A stretch of DNA of 41,919 bases. Origin: Chloroflexota bacterium. GTDB taxonomy: Bacteria > Chloroflexota > Anaerolineae > Anaerolineales > UBA11858. The stretch covers positions 1 to 41,919 of the forward strand of contig DRBO01000158.1 of the NCBI GenBank assembly GCA_011039385.1, given 5' to 3'. The notes beneath the pieces are model-generated. The model saw only the letters and a list, made by a program, of their open reading frames with translations, was not told the origin of the DNA and did not search any database. Each line of letters opens with the position of its first letter. Positions within the stretch are counted from its first letter, which is position 1. Positions 24,474-33,350 of the stretch are shown in pieces. The translations under genes and the position numbers were made by a program.

Positions 24474-25487
24474 TTAAAGCTCGATCTCTGTGTTATCCCC
24501 GATATTGATATTCTTGGGTTTGCCTTTGATGATGGTGTTCTGGCCGATCAACGAGCCATCCAGGACCATCCCTTCAATCGTGGATCCGTTTTCAATTATG
24601 GAATTTTTAATCCGGCATCCCACCACTCTGCAGCCGGCTTCCACGGTCGCATGAGGGCCGATCACGGAAGCTTCCACTTCAGACTCGGGGTGGATAAAGA
24701 CCGGTGGAATAACTGCCACTCCCATGCGCTGGGAGGCTTTCTCGGAATTATCATGCCCGTGATCCAGCAGATAGCGATTGGTGCTGAGCATGGCCTCAAA
24801 GGTGCCAGCATCCAGCCAGATATTGACCTTTTCGGTCCGCATGCAGCAAGTTTCGTCAGCCAGCATGATGTTAATGGCATCTGCCAGGAAATATTCCCCT
24901 TTTAACTGCACTTTCTGATCCATCTGTTTCTCGATCGCGCCGGTCAATTCACGGCCATCCTTGAAGAAATAAAAGCCTACCAGGGCGAGGTTATTATCCA
25001 TGGCCTTGGGCTTTTCAATCAGCCGGATTACGCGCTGGTCTTCTCCTAATTCCGCCACCCCGAACCTGCGGGGGTCGGGAACAGGCTTAACCCAGGCAAC
25101 CACATCTGATTTTTCCCCTGCGAGGAAAGCCAGGTCTGTTTTGATCAAAGTATCAGCAAAGACCATGATCATCGGGCCATCGATATACTCTTTAGCCAGA
25201 TAGATAGCATGGGATTGTCCCCGCATTTCCTTCTGATCTACAAAGTGCACGGTCAGATCCGGGTGCTCCTCTGCCATAAAAGCCTTAATCTTGTCACCCA
25301 GATATCCGACGATGAAGACATACTCCACCTGGAGGTCTCCGGGAAGGGTATTAAAAGTATCCAGCACATGTTCAATCACCCGCTTTCCCGCCAGGCTGAG
25401 CAGCTGTTTAGGTCTGCTCCAGGTGTGAGGCCGGAGGCGTTTTCCATACCCTGCCATGGGAATGACTATCTTCAGTTTCTTGGACAT
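24474..25487 (-). CDS. Sugar-phosphate nucleotidyltransferase with C-terminal left-handed beta-helix
   Basis: A 337-residue NTP_transferase protein making an NDP-sugar. The signature GYGKRLRPHTWSRPKQLLSLAGK (G-x-G-x-R-L-x-P, then PK) lies at residues ~13-35. Metal and sugar-site residues are in VFADTLI and EYFLADAINIML. Residues ~240-337 carry hexapeptide-like repeats (ASVIGPHATVEAGCRVVGCRI, NSIIENGSTIEG, GSLIGQNTIIKG). It resembles glucose-1-phosphate thymidylyl- or UDP-glucose-type enzymes. The product may feed envelope glycan synthesis with the GalE-like enzyme further upstream. Confidence 0.87.
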   Translation of the reverse strand: MSKKLKIVIPMAGYGKRLRPHTWSRPKQLLSLAGKRVIEHVLDTFNTLPGDLQVEYVFIVGYLGDKIKAFMAEEHPDLTVHFVDQKEMRGQSHAIYLAKEYIDGPMIMVFADTLIKTDLAFLAGEKSDVVAWVKPVPDPRRFGVAELGEDQRVIRLIEKPKAMDNNLALVGFYFFKDGRELTGAIEKQMDQKVQLKGEYFLADAINIMLADETCCMRTEKVNIWLDAGTFEAMLSTNRYLLDHGHDNSEKASQRMGVAVIPPVFIHPESEVEASVIGPHATVEAGCRVVGCRIKNSIIENGSTIEGMVLDGSLIGQNTIIKGKPKNINIGDNTEIEL

Positions 25488-25521
25488 AAGATTCCCCTAT
25501 CTAATTCAGCTCTGAGATTTA

Positions 25522-25527
25522 ATTATA
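25522..25527 (-). promoter_or_regulatory. -10 element (TATAAT) for the nucleotidyltransferase gene
   Basis: A TATAAT on the minus strand, 34 nt before the ATG, with AGGGGA 6 nt before the start. It lies in the 123-bp gap after the M3 peptidase gene. Confidence 0.5.
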
Positions 25528-25610
25528 ACGGAGAGGGAGGCCAGCAGGCGCTGAAATTTATCTTCCTGACAGCATCTTCCCCGGCACATATATCGATTTT
25601 TTAGGGCGGA

Positions 25611-27317
25611 TCAGGAGATTTTCTTTTCCAGCTCGGCCAGATCCCTTTCGATCAACTCCACAACTTCACCGAGTGTGGCGGTATCAAAGGCCAGCTCAGC
25701 CCCGGCCGCCCGGTACAGCTCTGGCAGAGTAACAGTGCCACCCAGGGCCAGCGCCTTGAGGTAGTCCCGCAGTGCCCTGGCTTGATCCTTTTTTGCTTTG
25801 GCCATGATCTGAAAAGCGCCCAGGGACGCCAGGCCGTATTCAATATAGTAGAAGGGCGCCAGGTGGATGTGAAGCTTCCGGTGCCATCCGGTTTGCTTGA
25901 CCTCCTCATAGCCTTTCCAATTGATCGCCGGCATGTATTGATCGATCAATTCAGCCCACTTCTGGTCACAGGCAGCTGGGTCTGTCCCCAGTTGGTGGTT
26001 TTCATAGACCCAGTGCTGGAAGGCGACCACAACCGCCATGTAGGGCCAGAAGAGCAGTTTCTCCTCAAGATTCAACAGGCGGCTTATGGCCACGTCCTCA
26101 ACGGACATAAATCCGCCCCTGTCCTCAGCCAGATAGGGCTCTGCCAGCAGTTCCATGGTCGTGGATGCCACCTCGGCAAATTCCAATCCAGGCCGCCACT
26201 GATGGTGATAGGGCAGATTAATGCGCTCAAAGACATGGAAAGCATGTCCGCTCTCATGGAACAGAACCCGCAGGTCGGAACCCCGCCCAACAGAGTTCAT
26301 GAATATGAAGGGCAGCCCAACGGTCGCAAATGAGGTGCAGAATCCGCCCGGTCCCTTGCCCTTGCGGTTCATCAGGTCGAGTAGTTTACTCTCGCGCATG
26401 GTGTTGAAATAACCGCCCAGCACCGGATCCAATTTGTTGAAGATAGCCCCGACCCTGGCGATGAATTCCTCCTCGGTCTCAAAGGCCTGGATCGCGGGGA
26501 GGTTAAAAGTCGTCTGGTTGTTGAGCAAATCCCAGGGGCGAACGGATTCGATTCCCAGCCGCTTGGTATAGCGCTGGTAGACCCTGGTTGCGGCTGGCAC
26601 AGCAACTTGCTTGACCGCAGCCAGAAAACGTTTGCTGTCCTCGGGCGAATAATCCAACCTGAGCCTCTGCAGCCAGCGGAAGGAGCGGTAGTCCTTAAAA
26701 CCCGCATTGGCAGCCAGCTGGGCCCGGATCCCCATAAATTTAACCCAGAGGTCATTGATGGCGTCCCGGTCTGCCAGTTGTCGTTCAGAAGTCATCTCCC
26801 AGAGTTGTTTGCGTTCATTCCGGTCAGTAGTCAGCATGGCTGATTTCACCTGAGTCAGGGTAAGCTCTTCTCCGCCCCACTCGATCGTCTGGGCCCCGAA
26901 GATCTTGTTATACTGGGTGCCGAGCTTGCTTTCCTCGGTCATCAGGGGCAGATTTTCCTCCCGGAACAGGTCGGCTTCCGTTCGCATCTTCTTCAGGATG
27001 ATTTCCATGCCATCCGGCACCAACCCGCTGGCAAGCAGTTTCTCCTTTAATTTTTGATCAGCTGTTTGGGTCTTGGGATAAACCTCCTCCAGGAAGGCAT
27101 GATAGGCTTTCTCTGCTTCCTCATCAGTGGTGTCCAGTTCAGTCGCCAGCGAGAGCCGGGCGTAGCGTTCATCAACCAGCTTGCGCAGATCCGACCAGCC
27201 GGTCATCCAGGCTGTCAGTGTCTCTTCCTCCAGCTGCTCTTTTTCCAGGTCATCGTAAAGAGGTTGGATCTCTTCCCAGTCCATCTCTAAGAATTTTTCA
27301 AATGGGGGTGTTTTCAT
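25611..27317 (-). CDS. Oligoendopeptidase, M3 family
   Basis: A 568-residue zinc metallopeptidase of the PepF/pz-peptidase group, cutting short peptides in the cytoplasm. The zinc motif HExxH is in VLFHESGHAFHVFE. The third ligand region is LEFAEVASTTMELLAEPYL. Other family segments are GPGGFCTSFATVGLPFIFMN and LHIHLAPFYYIEYGLASLGA. No signal peptide is present. It starts 4 nt after the esterase stop, so it closes the glycosylase-bactofilin-esterase operon. Confidence 0.93.
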   Translation of the reverse strand: MKTPPFEKFLEMDWEEIQPLYDDLEKEQLEEETLTAWMTGWSDLRKLVDERYARLSLATELDTTDEEAEKAYHAFLEEVYPKTQTADQKLKEKLLASGLVPDGMEIILKKMRTEADLFREENLPLMTEESKLGTQYNKIFGAQTIEWGGEELTLTQVKSAMLTTDRNERKQLWEMTSERQLADRDAINDLWVKFMGIRAQLAANAGFKDYRSFRWLQRLRLDYSPEDSKRFLAAVKQVAVPAATRVYQRYTKRLGIESVRPWDLLNNQTTFNLPAIQAFETEEEFIARVGAIFNKLDPVLGGYFNTMRESKLLDLMNRKGKGPGGFCTSFATVGLPFIFMNSVGRGSDLRVLFHESGHAFHVFERINLPYHHQWRPGLEFAEVASTTMELLAEPYLAEDRGGFMSVEDVAISRLLNLEEKLLFWPYMAVVVAFQHWVYENHQLGTDPAACDQKWAELIDQYMPAINWKGYEEVKQTGWHRKLHIHLAPFYYIEYGLASLGAFQIMAKAKKDQARALRDYLKALALGGTVTLPELYRAAGAELAFDTATLGEVVELIERDLAELEKKIS

Positions 27318-27321
27318 GATC

Positions 27322-28266
27322 CTAGTCCTTGTTGTGAGAATTGTTTATCAGGTCGCTCCACCCTGCACTGTACCACAGCAGGTACTCTTCCAGGTGGGAG
27401 GTCCAATAGGCATCGTTATGTAAGCCTGGATAGAGGTGCCACTCCAGGGAGACCCCGGCCTCTTCCAGAATATCCCGCAGTGACTCCGCTTCAGCCAGAT
27501 TCGGATCCCCCTCACTGATATCCTGATAGATGCGGGGGGTGTTTCCGGGCGGAATCTCCTCCAGCCAGGCCGGTACGCGAAACAGATCCAAATAAAAGAG
27601 GGGGGAGCTGTGGGCTCCCAGGGACCGGAAGGTCATCCAGTGCAGCAAGCCCAGCCGGATCGCCCAGTTGCCCCCCCGTGACACTCCACCCAATGCCCGG
27701 TACTGCCTTTCCGCCAGGGTCCGATATTCAGTGTCAATCCAGGGGATCACAGCCTGGAGCAAGTGGTCCCCGAAATAATTTTCGGCTAAATTTACCCAGG
27801 TATCTTCCCGGGGCATAATTATGATCAGGGGAGGAATTTCCCCCCGGGTAATAAGATCATCCGCCACCTCAACCAGTCCCAGGTCCTCCCACTGCTGGTC
27901 GGATTTCGTAGCGCCATGCAGCAAATACAGGGTCGGATAGCGCAGGCCGGATTCCAGATAGCAAGGAGGTGTATACACCCTGCCGATAAGCGTCTCATCA
28001 TCCCAGGGGATCTCATAGGCCTGGACGGTCCCTGTGCTTTCCGGGCAGCTCCCTGCAACCCCTTCCGGGGCAGTCTCCTCGGGCGTTGGGTTTGACTGTT
28101 CTTGTGTCGGTTGTGGCGTTGGCGTGGGCGGTTCCTGGTATTCCGTCGGGGCAGGGGGCCCCGCCGTGCCTGGCTTGTAGATCGGGATGGCAGTGGGTGA
28201 ACTGCAGGAAGTTAGAACGGCCAGGAGAATTAAGGCTGACAGTCCTTTTTGAGGGAAACTGGCCAT
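27322..28266 (-). CDS. Lipoprotein esterase, esterase-D/feruloyl-esterase-like alpha/beta-hydrolase
   Basis: A 314-residue exported enzyme. The signal peptide ends in lipobox LTSC, followed by a Pro/Thr/Glu-rich linker (~residues 25-70). The alpha/beta-hydrolase (PF00756-type) has LPTLYLLHG-like RYPTLYLLHGATKSDQQW, the nucleophile serine in LGGVSRGGNWAIRLG, and the catalytic histidine in YPGLHNDAYWTSHLEEYL. Relatives hydrolyse ester bonds in polysaccharides or siderophores, or act as mycolyl transferases; the substrate here is unknown. It starts 1 nt after the bactofilin stop. Confidence 0.87.
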   Translation of the reverse strand: MASFPQKGLSALILLAVLTSCSSPTAIPIYKPGTAGPPAPTEYQEPPTPTPQPTQEQSNPTPEETAPEGVAGSCPESTGTVQAYEIPWDDETLIGRVYTPPCYLESGLRYPTLYLLHGATKSDQQWEDLGLVEVADDLITRGEIPPLIIIMPREDTWVNLAENYFGDHLLQAVIPWIDTEYRTLAERQYRALGGVSRGGNWAIRLGLLHWMTFRSLGAHSSPLFYLDLFRVPAWLEEIPPGNTPRIYQDISEGDPNLAEAESLRDILEEAGVSLEWHLYPGLHNDAYWTSHLEEYLLWYSAGWSDLINNSHNKD

Positions 28267-28267
28267 G

Positions 28268-28726
28268 CTAGTCCGTGGTTTTCTTTGGCTTTAATTCTGG
28301 CAGTGAAGCCCGTTCTTCGTCCGGGCTCTGTTCAGCGGATCCTTCCGGGATTTCTTCCTCTTCCATCTGGATCTTGCCGCGCAAATAGGCGCCCTCTTCA
28401 GTGGAGAACTTCACCGTAGTGACGTCTCCCCACACCCGTCCTGTGCTCCTGATCTCCACCTTTTTGGCCTGAATGTTGCTGCGTACAGCCCCGGCCACAA
28501 TGACTGTATCCGCCTTGATCAAATCGCTTTCCACCCGTCCCTTTTGATCGACAATGATCAAGCCGTCCAGATCGATCAATCCTTCACACAACCCTTCGAT
28601 GCGGATCCCGCCGGATCCGCTGATTTCCCCTTTCCAGCTTGACCCCTCGCCAAGGATGGAAGTTATCCGGGTTTTCAGGGGGATTGGTTCTAAGTTGGGG
28701 GAAGGTTCTTCTTTTTTTCTGAACAT
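28268..28726 (-). CDS. Bactofilin (polymer-forming cytoskeletal protein)
   Basis: A 152-residue bactofilin. These proteins self-assemble into filaments that organise envelope synthesis or polarity. Residues ~20-110 are a beta-helical core: SILGEGSSWKGEISGSGGIRIEG, then GLIIVDQKGRVESDLIKADTVIVAGAVRSNIQAKKVEIRSTGRVWGDV. The N- and C-terminal tails are charged and disordered, as usual. GGAG 6 nt upstream supports the ATG at 28726 rather than an in-frame one at 28750. It is 16 nt after the glycosylase gene and 1 nt before the esterase gene. Confidence 0.9.
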   Translation of the reverse strand: MFRKKEEPSPNLEPIPLKTRITSILGEGSSWKGEISGSGGIRIEGLCEGLIDLDGLIIVDQKGRVESDLIKADTVIVAGAVRSNIQAKKVEIRSTGRVWGDVTTVKFSTEEGAYLRGKIQMEEEEIPEGSAEQSPDEERASLPELKPKKTTD

Positions 28727-28742
28727 AGATACTCCATAACCG

Positions 28743-29336
28743 CTACACACCTCTCAGGTGCTGATGATTTACCATGAACCGCCAGGCTTTGCTCTGCCAG
28801 GGCTCAGGGACGGATTCCAACCCTACCCGCGGTCCGGCTTGTATGGTCTCGGGCGAAATGACTTTCCCCTGGGTGATATAAAGGGGGCCAGCAGCCGAGC
28901 AGATATTCGAGCCGTTCAAATCCCCTTTAATATTTAACGCCCGGCAGAGCTTCCCCGGACCATCTGTCCAGGTCTTTCTGATCTGTCCTGTCCGGCGTTC
29001 AGCAATGATCTCAAGCCCTTCCAGGGGTTCTATGGCTCGAATTAACACCGCCCCCGGGTTCCCATCTCCTTCGGTCACAATATTCAACATCCAATACATC
29101 CCATAGATCAAATACACATAAGCTTTCCCGGCCGGTCCATACATGATCTCCGTGCGAGGAGTCCTTCCTGCCCGGCAATGGCAGGCCAGGTCCTCTTCTC
29201 CACGGTAAGCCTCGGTCTCAATGATCACTCCGGAGATCCGATTCTTCCCTTCCCTGCGGACCAGCTTTTTCCCGATCAAATCCCTGGCGACCTCAACTGT
29301 ATCCCGGGCGTAAAATGTTACTGGCAGTGGTTCCAT
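28743..29336 (-). CDS. DNA-3-methyladenine glycosylase (AAG/MPG family)
   Basis: A 197-residue base-excision repair enzyme that removes alkylated purines. Family motifs are VARDLIGKKLVRR, VIIETEAYRGEEDLACH with the catalytic Glu in ETEAY, MYGPAGKAYVYLIYGMYWMLN with the intercalating Tyr region, and GNPGAVLIRAIEPLEG. The length fits the family. A TAAAAT hexamer lies 9 nt before the ATG without a Shine-Dalgarno site, so the mRNA may be nearly leaderless. It heads the four-gene operon with bactofilin, esterase and M3 peptidase. Confidence 0.93.
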   Translation of the reverse strand: MEPLPVTFYARDTVEVARDLIGKKLVRREGKNRISGVIIETEAYRGEEDLACHCRAGRTPRTEIMYGPAGKAYVYLIYGMYWMLNIVTEGDGNPGAVLIRAIEPLEGLEIIAERRTGQIRKTWTDGPGKLCRALNIKGDLNGSNICSAAGPLYITQGKVISPETIQAGPRVGLESVPEPWQSKAWRFMVNHQHLRGV

Positions 29337-29409
29337 GGTAGAGATATTTTACAACACTGTCCGGGAATTGCAGCTCAGAAAAACGAAACCAGCCTGTCCA
29401 ACAAGGAAC

Positions 29410-30342
29410 CTATTTCTCGGTTTGAAATCGTTGATCCAATTCCAGGGTGCATGCCAATCCTTCGGCAAGTGAATAACGGGGCTGATAATCAAGCAAGGCT
29501 CCCGCCCGGGTGATATCCGCCCGCATCCTGTTTACGCCCCCGCTGGCTTTGTGGTTGTAAACGACCTCTGTTTTAGCTCCGGTGACCTCAATGACGCTGT
29601 TTGCCAGCTCAAGGACGCTATGCTCCCGGCCGCTGCCGATATTGATCGTTTTGCCATCCACGTCCGCGGCGCTGCCGGCTCTGGCCAGAGCTGAAATCAC
29701 ATCATCCAAATAGACAAAATCCCGGGTCTGGGTCCCGCTGTTGTGTATGACCAGGCTGCCACCTTTTACCGCCTGTCTCAGAAAATTGGGGATCACCGGG
29801 GGATGGTCAGCCGGTAGATGCTGTCCCGGGCCGTAGGCGTTAAAGATCCGCAGGGTCACCGTTTCAATGTCCCACAGGCTTCCGATGGTCTTGATATAAT
29901 ATTCCGCCGAGAGCTTGGAAACCGCATAAGGAGAATCAGGTGCGGGCACCATTTCCTCATGCAGGGGCTGGGCGACTTGCGCACCATACACCGCGCCCGA
30001 GGACGTGAAGACAACCCGCTTGACCCCCACATCGCGCATGGCTTCCATCACGCTCACCGTTCCACCCACATTGGTGCTGTTGTACTCCCGAGGATAAAGG
30101 ATAGACTCCTGGACCGCCACTCTAGCAGCCAGGTGATAGACGCATTCCACCCCCTGGAGCAGGGTCCAGAGTTTGGGACGGTCAAGCATATCACCCAGTT
30201 CAAATTGAACGCCTTCAGGAATGGCTTCTTCCAACCCGGTCGAGAGATCATCCAGCCCCAACACCTGGTGCCCATCCTGAAGTAACTTCGCTGCCAGGGC
30301 GGAGCCTAAAAAGCCAGCCACGCCAGTTATCAATGTTTTCAT
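29410..30342 (-). CDS. NAD-dependent nucleotide-sugar epimerase/dehydratase (GalE-like)
   Basis: A 310-residue extended short-chain dehydrogenase acting on an NDP-sugar. The N-terminal NAD motif is TGVAGFLGSALAAKLL. The catalytic Ser/Tyr/Lys set is in VFTSSGAVYGAQ and SPYAVSKLSAEYY, and RIFNAYGPGQ follows. RDFVYLDDVISALARA and NIGSGREHSVLELA are typical of the C-terminal half. The exact reaction (4-epimerase or other) cannot be set. The open frame extends 32 codons upstream, but homology starts with MKTLITG and the promoter at 30383 lies in the extension, so the ATG at 30342 is used. Confidence 0.9.
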   Translation of the reverse strand: MKTLITGVAGFLGSALAAKLLQDGHQVLGLDDLSTGLEEAIPEGVQFELGDMLDRPKLWTLLQGVECVYHLAARVAVQESILYPREYNSTNVGGTVSVMEAMRDVGVKRVVFTSSGAVYGAQVAQPLHEEMVPAPDSPYAVSKLSAEYYIKTIGSLWDIETVTLRIFNAYGPGQHLPADHPPVIPNFLRQAVKGGSLVIHNSGTQTRDFVYLDDVISALARAGSAADVDGKTINIGSGREHSVLELANSVIEVTGAKTEVVYNHKASGGVNRMRADITRAGALLDYQPRYSLAEGLACTLELDQRFQTEK

Positions 30343-30382
30343 AGGGAAATTTCCAGTCAATACCACCCCAACAGGGAAGGAA

Positions 30383-30388
30383 ATTATA
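30383..30388 (-). promoter_or_regulatory. Extended -10 (TGCTATAAT) for the epimerase gene
   Basis: TG-C-TATAAT on the minus strand, 40 nt before the ATG at 30342. Confidence 0.55.
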
Positions 30389-30555
30389 GCACGAGAAGGG
30401 AGGTGTCTCAGAAGTTTATTATAACCAGGCCGCACCAATAATCTTCCGCAATCTTGTCAAGTAAAATAGATTTCCTGTCAGGCAGGGGTTGAATCCGTCT
30501 TCCCCGAACCATAAGTGTTGATACAATACCAATAACTACAGAAGACCTTTAGACA

Positions 30556-31050
30556 ATGTCCTCATTTATTTCACGCACGCGCCGCAACCACGGCCTGGAG
30601 CACGCCACACTGAATTTACTAGCTCTGTCCCATCCCGGGAAGTCTTTTGCTGGGCATTCGGATGGAAGCGGTTTCTGGATCCTGGGCAAGATTTCCAGCC
30701 AGGAATTAACCCGGACAATCGAGGATGCCCTGGCAAGGCTGCGGGCAGGCCAGGCCAACCTGGCCATTCACAAGAACTGCGGCACCAATCTGCTGGTCTC
30801 GGGTTTTGCGGCCGGGGTGGCCGGCACGGCAGGTTTAATTGGCGTTGGCCATAAAACCCGCGACAAGATCGAGCGCATCCCTCTCATCACCCTTTTCAGC
30901 GTTGCTGCCCTGCTCCTTTCCCGACCGCTGGGCCCACTGCTGCAGCGTGAGGTCACGGTGAACGCTGATCCGGGAAATCTGCAAATAATCGGTATTACCC
31001 GGCATTCCCTGAATGGAACACCCGCCCACAGGATTCGGACCCAGGCTTGA
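30556..31050 (+). CDS. DUF6391-type membrane protein of unknown function
   Basis: A 164-residue protein. It starts SSFISRTRRNHGLEHATLNLL; the RNHxLEHAT motif is what I recall as characteristic of the DUF6391 family of Chloroflexota and cyanobacteria. A glycine-rich hydrophobic segment (LLVSGFAAGVAGTAGLIGVG, ~residues 77-96) and a second at ~110-125 (LITLFSVAALLLSRPLG) suggest two membrane helices. No function is known. It overlaps nothing, and holA begins 1 nt after its stop, so the two are coupled. A TACAAT lies about 28 nt upstream. Confidence 0.75.
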   Translation: MSSFISRTRRNHGLEHATLNLLALSHPGKSFAGHSDGSGFWILGKISSQELTRTIEDALARLRAGQANLAIHKNCGTNLLVSGFAAGVAGTAGLIGVGHKTRDKIERIPLITLFSVAALLLSRPLGPLLQREVTVNADPGNLQIIGITRHSLNGTPAHRIRTQA

Positions 31051-31051
31051 T

Positions 31052-32035
31052 ATGAGTAATTCCTCTCCTTCCGTTTATCTCTTGCACGGCAATGACGAGT
31101 TCGCTATTCGTAGTTTCCTGGATGAGCGGCTGAAAGCGAGGATGGGGGAATCCTCCGATACCACCATGGACATCACTACTCTGGACGGGCGGACGAAGTC
31201 CCTGGAATCCATCCAGGCAGAAACTCATACTGTGCCCTTCCTCACCAAGAGAAGGATGGTGGTTCTATACCACCCCCTCTCCCTCGCCAAAGGAAAAACC
31301 AAACAGGGGAAATTCCTGGAGCTCCTGGAATCAATCCCCCCTTCCACTGCCCTGGTGTTGATCGAGGACAAGGCCCTGGAAAGAAAGCACTGGCTGCTAA
31401 GCTGGGCCAGGGACCATCCTGACCAAGCCTGGTCCCAGCTGTTCACCCTGCCCAAAGGGGGAGCCATGACCCGCTGGATCCTGGACCAGGCCCACAACCT
31501 GGGTGGTGAGTTCAGCAACTCCGCTGCCCAGCTGTTGGCCAGTTATATCGATGAAGATCCCCGGCTGGCGAAATCCGAAATTACCAAACTGCTCACTTAT
31601 GTGGATTTTTCCAGGGCGGTCAACGAAGAAGATGTACACCTGTTGGTCGCTGACGTGCGCCAGGGAGATGTCTTCGAAATGGTAGATGCCATTGGCTACG
31701 GCGACGGTGAAAAAGCTCTGAACATGCTGCACAGGCTGCTGGAGGAGAGTGAAGCTCTGCCGCTTTTCGGGATGGTCGTGCGCCAATTCCGGCTGCTGAT
31801 CCAGGTCCGCGAACTCCTGGATGAAAATCCTGGCCTGAGTCCCGATGATATGGCCGGGGAGATTGGCGTGCATCCTTACCCGATCAAAAAGATCACCCCC
31901 CAGGCCAAACTTTTCACCCTCCCCCAGCTGAAAAGGATCTACCACCAGCTTTCGGACGTGGACCAGGCCATCAAAACAGGGCAGCTGGGAGATAAACTGG
32001 CCCTGGACTTATTAATCGCATCCCTCACACAATAA
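31052..32035 (+). CDS. holA: DNA polymerase III subunit delta
   Basis: A 327-residue clamp-loader subunit. It opens SSPSVYLLHGNDEFAIRSFLDERL (the family's YLLxGxDxFL motif), followed by the AAA+-like domain (VLIEDKALERKHWLLSWA) and DEDPRLAKSEITKLLTYVD. The C-terminal LFGMVVRQFRLLIQVRELLDE and HPYPIKKITPQAKLF are typical. The frame is open to 31013, but the ATG at 31052 is right after the preceding TGA (TGATATG) and matches the usual N-terminus. Confidence 0.92.
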   Translation: MSNSSPSVYLLHGNDEFAIRSFLDERLKARMGESSDTTMDITTLDGRTKSLESIQAETHTVPFLTKRRMVVLYHPLSLAKGKTKQGKFLELLESIPPSTALVLIEDKALERKHWLLSWARDHPDQAWSQLFTLPKGGAMTRWILDQAHNLGGEFSNSAAQLLASYIDEDPRLAKSEITKLLTYVDFSRAVNEEDVHLLVADVRQGDVFEMVDAIGYGDGEKALNMLHRLLEESEALPLFGMVVRQFRLLIQVRELLDENPGLSPDDMAGEIGVHPYPIKKITPQAKLFTLPQLKRIYHQLSDVDQAIKTGQLGDKLALDLLIASLTQ

Positions 32036-32045
32036 AAACAAACCT

Positions 32046-33350
32046 ATGACCCTGTTAGAGCCCATCCCTTCCATCCGGTTAAAGAATGGCTTAGAAATCA
32101 AATTAAAAGAAATCCACACCGCGCCCCTGATCAGCTCCTGGGTATGGTACCGGGTAGGTTCCCGGGATGAGATCCCGGGCATCACGGGGATCTCCCACTG
32201 GGTGGAGCATATGCAGTTCAAGGGGACGGAGAAGTACCCCGCCGAAGTGCGGGAAAAAAACATCGCCCGGGCAGGAGGTACCTGGAACGCCTTCACCTAC
32301 CTGGACTGGACCACCTATTTTGAAACCATGCCGGCGGACAAAATCGACCAGGCCCTGGAAATCGAAGCCGACCGGATGGTGAACAGTATTTACGATCCGG
32401 AAGAAGTCGAATCCGAGCGCACAGTGATCATGTCAGAAAGGCAGGGACGGGAGAACAGTCCCAGCTTCTGGCTCAATGAGGCAATCCACAAGGCTGCCTT
32501 CCAGATCCACTCCTACAGCCATATGATATTGGGGGATATGGTGGATTTGGGAACTATTCAGAGAGAGGATCTCTATCAGCATTACAAAACCTATTACGCG
32601 CCCAGCAATGCGGTGATCTCTATCGCGGGCGATTTTGAGACAGAGAGCATGCTCAAGCGCTTAAAAACGCTTTACAAGGACCTGCCGGAAGGCGCTGATC
32701 CTCCCCGCGTGAACCGGCCGGAACCCACCCAGCGGGGTGAGCACCGGCTGACCGTAGAAGGTCCCGGCGACACCGTCATGGTGGATGTAGCCTACCATGC
32801 CCCGCCAGCCAGCCACGAGGATTTTTTCCCGCTCTTGATCCTGGACAGCATTCTCTCCGGGCCCCAGGGATTGAATATGTTCGGCGGGGGAGGGATTTCC
32901 AACAAGACCTCACGGCTCTATGCCAAACTGGTAGAAGAGGATGAGGTAGCTGTCAGCATCAGCGGTGGAATACCGGCCACGATCGATCCTTATCTGTACA
33001 GCATAAATATGATCGTCCACCCTGCCTCAACGCCAGAAGCCGCCCTGCAATCTCTGGATGGGGAAATCCAGCGGCTGCAGGATTCTCCGCCCAACAAGGA
33101 AGAGCTGGCGCGGGCGGTCAGGCAGAACCGGGCCCTGTTTGCCTACGGAGGAGAAAGCATCACCAACCAGGCCTTCTGGATGGGCTTTTCAGAAATGTTC
33201 GCCAGCTATGACTGGGTGACCGGGTATCTCGGCAACCTGAAAGCGGTGACACCCGGGGATGTCCAGCGTATCGCCCAGAAATATTTACTCCCCAAAAACA
33301 GAATAGTGGGGATCTATCTGCCCCATAACAAGGGAAATAATCACTCATGA
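32046..33350 (+). CDS. M16 zinc peptidase, catalytic subunit
   Basis: A 434-residue pitrilysin-type peptidase. The inverted zinc motif HxxEH is intact (H51-W-V-E54-H55 in GISHWVEHMQFKGTEKYP), and AGGTWNAFTYLDWTTYFE follows, as does a downstream glutamate-rich stretch (VESERTVIMSERQGREN). No signal peptide is visible. In bacteria these usually act as a heterodimer of one active and one inactive subunit, and the gene directly downstream is such an inactive partner. They overlap by 4 nt (ATGA). Confidence 0.93.
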   Translation: MTLLEPIPSIRLKNGLEIKLKEIHTAPLISSWVWYRVGSRDEIPGITGISHWVEHMQFKGTEKYPAEVREKNIARAGGTWNAFTYLDWTTYFETMPADKIDQALEIEADRMVNSIYDPEEVESERTVIMSERQGRENSPSFWLNEAIHKAAFQIHSYSHMILGDMVDLGTIQREDLYQHYKTYYAPSNAVISIAGDFETESMLKRLKTLYKDLPEGADPPRVNRPEPTQRGEHRLTVEGPGDTVMVDVAYHAPPASHEDFFPLLILDSILSGPQGLNMFGGGGISNKTSRLYAKLVEEDEVAVSISGGIPATIDPYLYSINMIVHPASTPEAALQSLDGEIQRLQDSPPNKEELARAVRQNRALFAYGGESITNQAFWMGFSEMFASYDWVTGYLGNLKAVTPGDVQRIAQKYLLPKNRIVGIYLPHNKGNNHS

